This document shows, in pieces, positions 10,560 to 19,923 of a DNA stretch of 64,000 nt. The DNA lies in the NCBI GenBank assembly GCA_030280995.1, contig JASXTE010000004.1, positions 39,116,797-39,180,796 on the forward strand, written 5' to 3'. Numbering within the stretch: the stretch's first letter is position 1; the number at the start of each line of letters is the position of its first letter. A model generated the notes under the pieces. The model worked only from the letters and a program-made list of their open reading frames with translations. It searched no databases and was not told the DNA's origin. The position numbers and the translations under genes were made by a program. The stretch comes from Hemileia vastatrix. Lineage: Eukaryota > Basidiomycota > Pucciniomycetes > Pucciniales > Zaghouaniaceae.

Positions 10560-10790
10560 AATTAATTAATTTTAATTTTAATTTTTTTTTTTTTATATTT
10601 TTTTTTTATATTTTTTTATTTTATTATTATTTTTTTTTTTATTATTTATTTTTTTTATTATTTATATATATATATATTTTTTTTTTTTTTATTTATTTTT
10701 TTATTTTTATTTTTTTATTTTTTTTTTTATTTTTTTTTTAATTTAATTTTTTTTTTTTTTTTTTAATTTTATTTTAATAAAAGATTTTAG
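10560..10790. repeat. T-rich low-complexity tract
   Basis: About 230 bases made almost wholly of T runs broken by A, part of the untranslated 3' region of element B. No coding signal. Confidence 0.9.
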
Positions 10791-10939
10791 AAAAGATAGG
10801 TTTGAAATAAAAGTTAAAATTTAATTTTAAAGAAAGATAAATGAACGTGAAAAGAAAGATAAAAAAAGGTAAAAAGAATTATCAAAATTTAAAATTTAAA
10901 AGATGCCCCCCGGCCATTTGATGAGCCGTACCCTCGACA

Positions 10940-11110
10940 TCATACCCACATCCAAGTGCAACTTGATGTGGTTACACAATTTTAAGAAATTGAAAAGAAA
11001 AGAAAATAAATGAAAGTTTTTAGAAGATAATTTTTATAATGATGATCACTGGGTGGGCTCCCTCCAATTTATAAAAATGATTAGAGACCACCAGTGAGCA
11101 TCACCTTTAC
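10940..11110. other. Inverted-repeat pair in element B 3' region
   Basis: A near-palindrome built from CACATCCAAGTGC and its near-complement lies around 10950-10975. A longer imperfect stem pairs GATGATCACTGGGTGG (11040-11056) with CCACCAGTGAGCATC (11090-11105), with an AT-rich loop. Either could fold in RNA; no function is assigned. Confidence 0.5.
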
Positions 11111-11569
11111 AATAATTCATAATATATATTAAAGAAAAGAAATCACAATCTAACATAAAAAAATCAAAAACAAAATAAGAAAATCTTGAATCCGGCGTTG
11201 AGAGCGGTGTCTCTTGATTCGTTCCAGTTTATAGTCTTAGTGGACTTCCTAAAATTAAAAGACAAAGCCAGGATTCAACTAGAAACAGGGAAAATTTTGG
11301 AAACGAACATTATGGGGTAATTGTGTATAGAGCAGCCAGCCCATCAATTACCCCCACACTTGCCAATATTAAATTAAGAAGGTTCCCCTGTGAACACTTC
11401 TTCCAATAAATTTTTAAAATTTTCCAACACTATCTTCACCCATATTTTATGAATTTTAAGTTTTTGAAAATTTCAAAGATGGTCTTCTTGAATTTCGTTA
11501 AGTTTCATCATAGTTTCGTCGCCCATAGGAAGTGTAACGATAGTAAAGTATTTTTGATAAAAATAAGAA

Positions 11570-11834
11570 GATAGTTTATCCTCGTTGCGGAGGAATCAAT
11601 AAAATTTTGTTGATATCATAGTTTATCCTCATTGCGGAGGTATAAATTTAATAAAAGTCATTAAAATTGTAGTTTATCCTCATTTCGGAGTTTGTCCGTA
11701 TAATTTCATAAATGTCATAGTTTATCCTCATTGCGGAGGAATCCATAAAATTTTGTAGATATCATAGTTTATCCTCATTGCGGAGGAATCCATAAAGTTT
11801 CATTGATATCATAGTTTATCCTCATTGCGGAGGA
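11570..11834. repeat. Covarying hairpin repeats, CCTC/GAGG class
   Basis: Six copies of TAGTTTATCCTC, a six-base loop (ATTGCG or GTTGCG) and GAGG begin near 11572, 11619, 11670, 11718, 11765 and 11812, spaced about 47-51 bp. The last overlaps the 3' end of the integrase ORF. They share the AGTTTA lead and stem-loop layout of the units at 9695-10430, but with a fully exchanged stem. Confidence 0.8.
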
Positions 11835-14100
11835 AGACTTCGGCACTCCTGGTGCCTCTAGGATAGAACCGTTTCACTTGATCGGCCGCTACCCTCTTCT
11901 TCAATACTACTCCATCCAACTCTTCTAGCACATATGAACCGCCGGAAACTTGCTCCTTGATTTTATACGGTCCATTCCACCTATCTGCAAACATTTTTCC
12001 CAATTGACTTTCCAAACTCCTATTATACACCAGGACCATATCTCCTGGGTTCAAAGGTTTCCTTAATCGTTGTGCCAACCGCTCATCCCAATATCTAACT
12101 GATTGATTTCGGATCTTCATCATCCGTGAATATGCCTTTTCTAAATATTCTTCTTTCTTTTCTAGCTGCATCATTCTTGCACACAATAATTCTTCAGTAG
12201 TTTTGACCGTGTCCCAGTCAACTCCAAGATATGATTCAGCTTCTAAATCAACCGGTAAAACTGATTTCTGTCCAAAAACAAGTTCATAAGGTGAAAATCC
12301 GGTCGTCCTTTTGGCAGTGATTCGATCAGCAAATAAAACTAAAGGTAAATAGTGCCTCCACTTTTTGGCACTTGTCCCACACATTTTAACTAAAGCATCC
12401 TTAATAACTTGATGCCCTCTTTCAACCATGCCTTCAGCTTCAGGATAATATGGGGTTGCTACCCTAACCTTTGATCCCACTTTCAATACGGCCTCTTTAA
12501 ACTCTGTCCCAAATTCAGGACCTCCATCTACCGTCACCAACTTCATCACCCCATACCTATATACCCAATTATTCAAAAAAAATTCTGCCACATTTTTGGC
12601 AGTTAAATTAATAAGAGGCGCTGCCTCTACCCAACCAGATAAATCATCTCTGGCCACAATTAAATATTTATACCGTCCCTCTTTTATATGAACGGCATCT
12701 AAACTAACTCTCCCAAAGAGCGTATATTCACCGGTCGCGCATCCAGGTTCTTTTGGCCTTAAATAACTTCGTCTTTGACATTCTTCGCATGACTGAACCC
12801 ACTGTTTAACAGCCATCTTCATGCCAGGCCACCAAAATCGATCAGAAATTCTTCTAAATGTTTCTCCAACACCTCTATGCCCGAGGTCTTCATGCAGTGA
12901 TTTCAAAACTAATTCTTGCCCCTTCTGTTGAGTTATAACTACTTGAGGATTTGGATACCTCCTCCTCATTAAACGTCGACCAGATAGGTAAAACGTAGAT
13001 GACTTCCTCTTGATAGCCACCCATTCATCGTCTTCACAATCTTCTGGCCTCTCTAAAGTCAACAAATATTTGACTAACAAAAAATAAAAACCAGTCTGAC
13101 CCCAGACTTCATCTTGAAAATCGATTAATATAACATCAATAGGGACTTCTCTATCACCAATATCACCTGCACATGAATGAGCCAATAATCGTTGACCCCT
13201 AAATAAATCTTTAATCGAGCTATGTCGACGTTTTTCTTCTGAACCTTTGGATCCTTCGAAAACCGTATTTGAAAATACCTCTTTCTCTTTATCCACCTTT
13301 TTATTTAAGTTCTCTAATTCTCCAACATATACACCATTCCTTAATTTACTACTATCCCACACTACCAATCCGTTTTCCTCTACATACACCACATCTTCTT
13401 CTACCTCCTCTCTGCCGAATTTATCTACACCTTTTCCAACACCTTTATTAACATAAAAACTATTTTCCAGTTTATCCTCTTGGTGGAGGTCATCAAAACC
13501 ATAATCTAAACACAATAGTCCTGCCAGTTTAACCTCATGGGGGAGGTCCATAATAGAATTTTCACAAAAATTATTTTTTTGTGTTTTAATTATACTGAGA
13601 TTTTTAATCGGATTTTGATGTGATATTTGCAGTTTACCCTCTTGCTGGAGGTCCATAATAGAATTTTCACAAAAATTATTTTTTTGTGTTTTAATTATAC
13701 TGAGATTTTTAATCGGATTTTGATGTGATATTTGCAGTTTACCCTCTTGCTGGAGGTGCAAAATAGAAGGAGATAATTGCAGTTTAACCTCTTGCTGGAG
13801 GTCCATAAACATACCCTTCCAATTTTTATCCAACCTAATTTGGCCCATTTTGCCTTTTTCACCGTTTTTAAATTTAATAGAAAAACCGGGTAAATCCAAT
13901 AAACATATAGAAAAGTCCAAAACGTATTTGCACTCCAAAGTAATATTAACAGAAAATAATTGAGAATCCACTTGAATTATCTCCAAGTGAGCTGACCTAT
14001 TGCAATCCGGGATCTCATTATGAGGAGAGATTACAACATTAGAGCGATCAGCCCCTGCTACCCCAAAAAATGAGGGCATCCATCCCTTTCCAACAAACAT
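11809..14100 (-). CDS. Element B integrase polyprotein lacking reverse transcriptase
   Basis: An intact 763-codon frame. Residues 1 to ~370 resemble no known domain and include repeated DLQQEGKLQ segments that are translated hairpin repeats. From ~403 comes an HHCC zinc region (HEDLGH ... CEECQRR). The retroviral integrase core follows, with a first Asp in LDAVH (~470), a second in VDGGPEFG (~525) and a Glu in PEAEGMVERGH (~558). The C-terminus has an SH3-like GDMVLVYNRS ... DRWNGPYKIK segment; no chromodomain is seen. No YxDD motif or RNase H exists here or elsewhere in element B. The start overlaps the end of gag by 43 bases in another frame, suggesting frameshift coupling. Integration would be its own; DNA synthesis would need an RT supplied in trans (inference). 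Confidence 0.85.
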   Translation of the reverse strand: MFVGKGWMPSFFGVAGADRSNVVISPHNEIPDCNRSAHLEIIQVDSQLFSVNITLECKYVLDFSICLLDLPGFSIKFKNGEKGKMGQIRLDKNWKGMFMDLQQEVKLQLSPSILHLQQEGKLQISHQNPIKNLSIIKTQKNNFCENSIMDLQQEGKLQISHQNPIKNLSIIKTQKNNFCENSIMDLPHEVKLAGLLCLDYGFDDLHQEDKLENSFYVNKGVGKGVDKFGREEVEEDVVYVEENGLVVWDSSKLRNGVYVGELENLNKKVDKEKEVFSNTVFEGSKGSEEKRRHSSIKDLFRGQRLLAHSCAGDIGDREVPIDVILIDFQDEVWGQTGFYFLLVKYLLTLERPEDCEDDEWVAIKRKSSTFYLSGRRLMRRRYPNPQVVITQQKGQELVLKSLHEDLGHRGVGETFRRISDRFWWPGMKMAVKQWVQSCEECQRRSYLRPKEPGCATGEYTLFGRVSLDAVHIKEGRYKYLIVARDDLSGWVEAAPLINLTAKNVAEFFLNNWVYRYGVMKLVTVDGGPEFGTEFKEAVLKVGSKVRVATPYYPEAEGMVERGHQVIKDALVKMCGTSAKKWRHYLPLVLFADRITAKRTTGFSPYELVFGQKSVLPVDLEAESYLGVDWDTVKTTEELLCARMMQLEKKEEYLEKAYSRMMKIRNQSVRYWDERLAQRLRKPLNPGDMVLVYNRSLESQLGKMFADRWNGPYKIKEQVSGGSYVLEELDGVVLKKRVAADQVKRFYPRGTRSAEVFLRNEDKL
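13468..13805 (-). repeat. In-frame hairpin repeats and 105-bp tandem duplication within pol
   Basis: Five hairpin units of the CCTC/GAGG class begin near 13468, 13523, 13629, 13734 and 13779 inside the integrase ORF, translated on the minus strand as DLQQEGKLQ-like peptides. Two lie one 105-bp (35-codon) period apart, in a segment duplicated nearly perfectly, so the frame is kept. Confidence 0.8.
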
Positions 14101-16667
14101 AATTCACCAGAAGCCGTCCGTTTTATATGCCGCTTCTTGGTGCAAACACAACACTGGCACAGAGTAGTAATCCCTGGCCATGTTTCCCAACCTTCATCTC
14201 CAGGAGGTGCTAACCGCATATGTAACCTCCGCATATCTTCACCAGTGATCTCCAAACTAATCCCCATGCCAGCTTGATACCCTATCCTGGCCTCAAAATC
14301 CATCAAAAAAGGACCACCAAGAACAGTTTTGACTGCTCCTCTGGCCACATAAAAGTGAACCTTACCAACAGATCCACCAATGCCTAACCTGACATGCTCA
14401 GCAGTACCCATCAGCTCTGTTGCATGCCCTCCAATACCTCTGAGGTTTCCCCCAGTTCCACTTTTAATTGGCAAGCCTATACTCGTCGCTTGCTCCAATG
14501 AAATTAAATTAATTTGAGACCCTGAATCGACCAAGGCCTTTACTTCTTTACCATTAAGAGTTACCACCAGGTAACCCAGGGGAGCGGAAAAATGTGTATC
14601 TACATCTTCCCCAAACTTTTCAGCATTTTCACAAATATATTCCACCTCTCCAGTGGAAACCCGACGCCTCGTCAAATGCTTCTTTTGCTTTTCAGCAAGC
14701 GCCGGACTAATCGTAAATAACTCCCCCAAAGATAAGGGAATCTGAAGTTGATTCACCCTATTCAAAACTGCGTCCATCGCATTAGCTTGACCAGAAACTA
14801 CTGGCCGCTCATACTGGACCTTTGATTTAACAACCTTGGCCCTGGGTACCTCTTGAGGTCCAACCGAGCCATCTTCACCCCCCATTATAACATCTTCACT
14901 TTCTATAACCCTAACTCCGTCACCAGCTTCTTGCACTAATCCTGATCCATCGCTAGTCCTTCTTACTCCCTCCATTGGGATGGGACCGCTAAAACTTGGT
15001 CTGGGTAGAGATGCCAACGGTACGTCCTCCTCAGAATCCGAATCATCCTCTGGCATAGGCTCACCATTTAAATCAAACTTGCCATAACTAGGGGGCCCCA
15101 TATCAGCAATCCCCTTCTGCATTTTATATAATTCGTCCTTAGAGTAAGGGTTCAATTTGTTGGCGGCAGTTTGAGCACTAGAAATCTTGTCCTTAGAGTA
15201 AGGGTTCACTTTGTTATTGGCCTTGCCAGGATTAGCCCTCAATTGGCTCTGAATGCTACTTTTTGCCTTAGTAGCGGCTGCTCTTCTAGCAGCATTAACA
15301 TCGTATTCGCCAGCCATACAGCTGCCCTCCACCTGGGCAACCGTCGCCAGCTCTAAACCACCAAAAGAAGTAGAAAATGTGGCTTTACTGACCTCTTTCT
15401 CCTTGCCCTTGTCAGCTTTACCACCATTACCGTTACCATTTTTGCCACTCTTGGCATTAACATCTTCATCCGTCACCTCTTCAAATCTGGCTCTCCTTTC
15501 AGCCGTTAAACTTCTTCTGACCAAATCAGAAGGAGACTGTCCATCACTGGGCTTGATGAATGAACCATCGGGAAATTTATAAACTTTACCATCGAATAAA
15601 ACTCGCCCAGCATCCATATCCTTATCAAGAGCAAAACAAACTGTTGCTCTGTGCCCTCTCCTATTACAATAAGAGCACACCTTTGGCTCATCATAGCCAC
15701 CTCTATAATTACTACCACCATTCCCACCATTTCTCCCATTGCCTGGGAAGCGGTTACCGTTGTTATTGCCATTATAATTTCGACGTTCATAACCTCTAGA
15801 CTGATAAGAAGTCGACGTCGACAAAGAAGCGATTGGGGCCTTGTTGGCCTTCTGGGTTTCTTGAACAAATATTTTTAATTGTTTAGTTAAATCGGCCAGG
15901 TGATCGACCATCTTATTATCTACATTACCCTCAACTTTAGCAGCAGGTAATCCCATTTGAGCCTTCTTGGCCTCCTGGGCTTTGACCATAATATCGTTGT
16001 TTTCGGCCAAAACTTCGCTAACCTTACTAACATATTGAGTGCATGACTCTTGATATTTGTCCAACGCCAATAACTTTAGATGGGCTTGAATGTTGTCCTT
16101 GATAACCTCCAGAGCCGGCAGTTTCTGCTCACCATTAGGCAGTTCCTTCATCAAATCTTTTCTTGAAAGATCCTTCAAGACGTCCATACGAATATCCCTG
16201 CTGCATGCTGACCAAAACAAATCTTTTGCTTGGTTCTCATGCACTAACTCGTCCACCAGTATGAGATATTCCACCACTTCATCAAACTGAACACAGAGCT
16301 TTTTGAAGTCAGCCATAGAAGAAACACCACCTTTTGCTTGCCAGTCTCCAACAATTTTATTGAGGTCCATCATAGTAAACCTAACACCCCATCTATCAAC
16401 CATAGCTTTAGAAAGCTTAACCCAATCCTTGTCCTTGAATGCCTGCATAGCAATAACCTCTTTTTCCACCTCCCTATCGGCAATAAAAAATCTAACTTGC
16501 TTCACCATATCCACATGAGAAGCACCATCAACAGCAGCAGCAGCTTCATACCTGCTAATGAACCATTTAACCTCCTCCCCATCAAACTTTGGGCCATCCC
16601 AAGAAACAATTCTAACTGAGGGAGTAAGAGGGTTAGAAGATCCAGAAGCAACAGCAGAAGAAGACAT
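14058..16667 (-). CDS. Element B Gag-protease
   Basis: An intact 869-codon frame from ATG at 16667. Residues ~20-250 form a helical capsid-like region with WxPKFDGEEVKWF near the start. A Gly/Asn/Arg-rich stretch then leads to a CSYCNRRGHRATVC zinc knuckle (CX2CX4HX4C) near residue 331. A long Ser/Lys/Pro linker follows. A retropepsin-like domain with ALVDSGSQINLIS lies near residue 712; its DSG replaces the commoner DTG. The C-terminal 40 residues are Cys-rich (CQCCVCTKKR). The frame ends by overlapping the next ORF. Gag would package the RNA and the protease would mature it. Confidence 0.88.
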   Translation of the reverse strand: MSSSAVASGSSNPLTPSVRIVSWDGPKFDGEEVKWFISRYEAAAAVDGASHVDMVKQVRFFIADREVEKEVIAMQAFKDKDWVKLSKAMVDRWGVRFTMMDLNKIVGDWQAKGGVSSMADFKKLCVQFDEVVEYLILVDELVHENQAKDLFWSACSRDIRMDVLKDLSRKDLMKELPNGEQKLPALEVIKDNIQAHLKLLALDKYQESCTQYVSKVSEVLAENNDIMVKAQEAKKAQMGLPAAKVEGNVDNKMVDHLADLTKQLKIFVQETQKANKAPIASLSTSTSYQSRGYERRNYNGNNNGNRFPGNGRNGGNGGSNYRGGYDEPKVCSYCNRRGHRATVCFALDKDMDAGRVLFDGKVYKFPDGSFIKPSDGQSPSDLVRRSLTAERRARFEEVTDEDVNAKSGKNGNGNGGKADKGKEKEVSKATFSTSFGGLELATVAQVEGSCMAGEYDVNAARRAAATKAKSSIQSQLRANPGKANNKVNPYSKDKISSAQTAANKLNPYSKDELYKMQKGIADMGPPSYGKFDLNGEPMPEDDSDSEEDVPLASLPRPSFSGPIPMEGVRRTSDGSGLVQEAGDGVRVIESEDVIMGGEDGSVGPQEVPRAKVVKSKVQYERPVVSGQANAMDAVLNRVNQLQIPLSLGELFTISPALAEKQKKHLTRRRVSTGEVEYICENAEKFGEDVDTHFSAPLGYLVVTLNGKEVKALVDSGSQINLISLEQATSIGLPIKSGTGGNLRGIGGHATELMGTAEHVRLGIGGSVGKVHFYVARGAVKTVLGGPFLMDFEARIGYQAGMGISLEITGEDMRRLHMRLAPPGDEGWETWPGITTLCQCCVCTKKRHIKRTASGELCLLERDGCPHFLG

Positions 16668-16825
16668 CCCAATAAGTAATTAAAAGCGTTAACAATCGAT
16701 AAAATAACAAGCCTCTTGCAGGCCAATAACAAAAATCCAATTAGAGTTCCAGAAAATAAGCCTCTTGCAGGCTAATAACGTTCTTGATCCAAGTAAGTCT
16801 TTAAAGAAAGCTAGAGAAATCGAAA
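16668..16825 (-). other. Element B 5' leader with repeated GCCTCTTGCAGGC stem
   Basis: The leader between primer site and gag start holds two copies of AAGCCTCTTGCAGGC (near 16709 and 16758), each able to form a short GCCT/AGGC hairpin with a CTTGC loop. This resembles, without matching, the hairpin family in the 3' region. A packaging or dimerisation role is conceivable but unproven. Confidence 0.5.
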
Positions 16826-16843
16826 CCCCACGTTGGGCGCCAA
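16826..16843 (-). other. Primer-binding site of element B
   Basis: On the minus strand TTGGCGCCCAACGTGGGG lies immediately downstream of the 5' LTR. A TGG start complementary to a tRNA CCA end is the expected layout for Ty3-like elements. The exact tRNA was not determined. Confidence 0.85.
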
Positions 16844-16845
16844 CT

Positions 16846-17990
16846 ATGGTAAGGTAAACTCTTACAGTCGCCTTGCTGTAAGCAGAATCCAGAGGAGATA
16901 TGTGGATTTAGCTGAAAACCCCGTCCTTCCAATAAAAATAACAAAGTAGGTGTTCTAAATCACTAAGCTAACCAATCTACTTGGATCTGATTGATAAAAA
17001 ATAATGAAACTCTAAAATAATTAACGCTTATTGAGATTAAAAGAAAGTGGCTGTTGAGAAAAGAAATACTGATAACAACAATTAAGGTGTACCAGTGAAA
17101 GATCTGTAAAGATTGACTTTTATGTTTTTATAATAATTTAAATTTTTATGAGACAGCAATAATCAAGTCCCAGCGATGAAGACCTTTCTAAAGATACCCT
17201 GTATGAAGTGTTATTTAAACTGTTGAATTGTATTTCTAAGATGTTATGTAAAAAATAATTTTGTTATAAGGGTATTACAAGTTATTTTAATTTGTTGAGT
17301 AATAAAAAATGAGACTGTGGTAGTTAATGATTAAGCTGTATGATGTATCCCCCCTCTCAATTTCGAGTTTGAGAAGCGCTTAAGTATTCCTAGTCACGTG
17401 CCTAAGTTTTCCCCTCCAGAGCTCTTCCAGAGTCAATCCGGAGTCCGTACGGAGTCCGAACGGAGTCAAAGCGGAGTCCGTATGGAGTCCGTACAGAGTC
17501 GAAACGGAGTCCGTCCGGACTTCCAGACTCAATTTAGAACCTTAAAACTATAATAAAAAATCTAGAAAAATTACACATAATAGAGCTACTTCCCCTTTAC
17601 ATACCAAACTAATTTTCGTAGTCTGCGCAGCTCTAATTACCCCGTGAAAATTCATCAAAGTTAAGTAATTTTTGAAAACGTAAATATTTCTATAAAACTT
17701 TAAAATTCATTTAAAAATATAAGAAAAATAGTGAAAATTCTGGGAAAATTTCCCAAGGTTCTTGAGTGACTCGACTTAATACTTATAAATTTTTCAGACC
17801 GTAAAAATAAGTTTTCTCCGTAAAATAAATTGTTTTCGTGTAGGCATTCGCTCGTGACCAATTTCTTCATATTTAAAACTCAAATAAATTAAATAAAACC
17901 CTTTTTATAAAAAATAATAACGCCAATCTTGCACGCCGTAATAACTCCATTTACATATTTAGGTGCCGTACTAAACTTTAGGCTACCACA
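16846..17990 (-). repeat. 5' LTR of element B
   Basis: Partner of 7170-8292, longer by 22 bp in the GGAGTCCG minisatellite. It begins TGTGGTAGCC on the minus strand at 17990 and ends beside the primer-binding site. Confidence 0.9.
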
Positions 17991-17995
17991 CCGTG

Positions 17996-18489
17996 AATAT
18001 CCATCCAAGGAAGCAGATTAAGTTGTCCAAACTGAGTGTATGCGCCTGAAATAGATGTTTATGCTTCTGTAGGCGTTGTGAGTCTACTGGACACGTCCAT
18101 ATGACCTAAAATAAGCAGAAAAACAAAGGCTATAGACTATTAAGAGGCTAAAACCCACTTATATACCTAAATATACATAATATACTGCATATTTCACTGA
18201 ATATGAGATTTATGTATACATATAAGCTTATGTATGTCAATAATTACTTAATATCACTTAAGATAAGTATATTATGACTCCATTAACACCTTAATAAGTA
18301 TTATTAAGCTATGGATAAGCTATTTAAACTACTATAATTTATATAATAGAGTAATAATTATATATATATGTAACATAATCATATATATTATTGTTTGAAC
18401 CTTATTTTTAAGATATAAGCTTAATGTACTTAAGGTTATCTTATTTTAAGTATAATAAATACTCAGTCCTAGGGATGTCTAGGCTGACA
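17996..18489 (-). repeat. 5' LTR of element A, fragment 3 (LTR start)
   Basis: On the minus strand this begins TGTCAGCCTAGACATCCC, followed by AGGACTGAG. That closely resembles the start of the LTRs of elements D and E (TGTCAGCCTGGATATCCC). It completes the LTR that starts at 2990. The flank GAGAT at 18490-18494 should reappear beyond the left window edge as the target duplication. Confidence 0.75.
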
Positions 18490-19193
18490 GAGATAGATAT
18501 TTGATGCTTTTCCTGCATAAAATTATAAAGCTCTGTAATATACATTGTTGAATTTTTCTTAACTTGCTTGTGCAGCAATTCACATTGTTCTTCATTTAAA
18601 ACTAAATATCAACCCTTTTTCAGGTAGCAGTCAGGGTGAGTAACAACAGCTCCAGTGGTGTTGTACAAGTTGATCCAACAGAATAATGAACTGTGAGAAA
18701 TAGAAGTACAATACTTGGCATTGATTGCTTCAAGTGTAAGCCCATTGAATGCTGCCATGACAACTGATAGTTTAAGTTGAGGGTCATATGGACAAAACAT
18801 TGATTTTGAGTGAAGGCCTAGGTAAAAAAAAGTTGTCAGAATAAGAGAAAAAAAAAAGCAGAAAAAAAAAGCATACCAAAGATGAGGATGAGGAGGATAG
18901 ATGGGAGGAAAGGGGGGACCAAGAGCTGTGAGATGACCTATATGAGAAAAAAACAAACTTGAAAAAAAGAAGAAGAAGAAATAAGAAGAAATAAGAAACT
19001 CACCAGTGGCAGACCAAATTTTAGGATCCAGGATGTGGATGGGAGGAGGGTAGAAAACAGACAAGGTAGAGAAAGGGGGAAAATGGGAAAAATCACCCCA
19101 GTGCCACAAACCGGGCATACAGCCTGTCAACCAAATTGACAGCTCAGCTTTCAGGACTGTCAATTTATTTATTTTTTTGAAATTTTGTGTCAT
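18490..19193 (-). pseudogene. Tc1/mariner- or IS630-like transposase relic, cut by element A
   Basis: The minus strand shows a helix-turn-helix-type N-terminus (PQLKLSVVMAAFNGLTLEAIN, then LFCWINLYNTTGAV). A TGA follows, then in the same frame LNEEQCELLHKQVKKN and TMYITELYNFMQEKHQ. This layout is that of DNA-binding regions of Tc1/IS630-type fungal transposases. The sequence breaks exactly at 18489, the outer edge of element A's LTR, so the catalytic half is expected left of the window. The upstream part (18815-19193) is open but low-complexity (poly-Phe/Pro) and probably includes intron. Confidence 0.5.
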
Positions 19194-19923
19194 CCTTTTT
19201 GAATGTCCCTGTAGAAGGTTTCATATGGCACAAATTATGTGATACAGATTGTCGTTGAATAAAATATGTATTTTATTTATGTCTAATAGGTTGTCGCCGG
19301 GCTATATATAATATGCAGGTATTCACTATAATTAGATGTTTAGGTTGACACCGGGTAACAATATGCAGGTAATTGCTATAATTAGAAGTTTAGGTTGTCG
19401 CCGGATAACTGCCCTTAATAAATAGATATATAATAATAGGGGGTATCAAAGTTATAAATCTTCCATTTTAAAATACCTCTTTTTTCCACCAAATCAACCA
19501 TGATTATTTTTAATATATGGCATATTGTACTCCCAAAACACCTTTTTGCTAAGAATAAATGTCAAGTTTGTGGCTTTCTTCTTTTTTTATGAAATGCCTT
19601 TTAAATAATTACAAATTTCTAACTTTGATACCCCAAAATGTGTTAAATCATTTACACATACAAAAAAAAATATCAAAAACTATCATACATAGATATTTTT
19701 TGTTACGTTCTGTTATGTTCTATGTGAAAAAAGATGAAGGGAGTTTATTGTTTATCAATATAAATGAACCTAAAAGCTTTGCTTCAAAACCAAGGGGGTT
19801 TTTTTTTATGAAAAACTCATCCATCCAATTTGAAAAAAAAAAAAAAAAAAGCTGCTACTCTTGAATATAACCTTAACCAATTGAAAACACCCTATCAATA
19901 ACACCCATAAATCATCTAACCAT
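19194..19923. other. Intergenic spacer with 50-54 bp tandem repeat
   Basis: Three units each start AGGTTG(T/A)C(G/A)CCGG and run through ATATGCAGGTA and CTATAATTAGA. They begin near 19288, 19342 and 19392. The rest is AT-rich with A and T runs. The 101-codon frame at 19559 has no recognisable domain and is judged fortuitous. Confidence 0.6.

Larger units (their letters stand above)
7170..17990 (-). mobile_element. Ty3-like retrotransposon B: Gag-PR and integrase, no RT; young, non-autonomous
   Basis: A complete element on the minus strand, bounded by two LTRs (7170-8292 and 16846-17990) that are almost identical apart from a 22-bp minisatellite length difference. It has a canonical primer-binding site next to the right LTR and a polypurine tract next to the left LTR. 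The target duplication is CCGT plus one base (CCGTT at 7165-7169, CCGTG at 17991-17995). Coding content is a Gag-protease ORF and an integrase ORF, with no reverse transcriptase or RNase H between them. A 3.5-kb 3' region holds an antisense spliced gene and many short hairpin repeats. It inserted into the 5' LTR of element A. Confidence 0.85.

Noticed and set aside
9695..11834. CRISPR-like spaced repeats
   Set aside because: The units are hairpins with variable stems, and spacers are irregular and AT-rich. The setting is a eukaryotic retrotransposon with no cas-like genes, so it is not a CRISPR array.
15253..15582. Plus-strand frames opposite element B gag
   Set aside because: Shadow frames on the reverse of an intact 869-codon gene with clear domains. 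Unlike the gene at 8416, they show no motif or splice sites.
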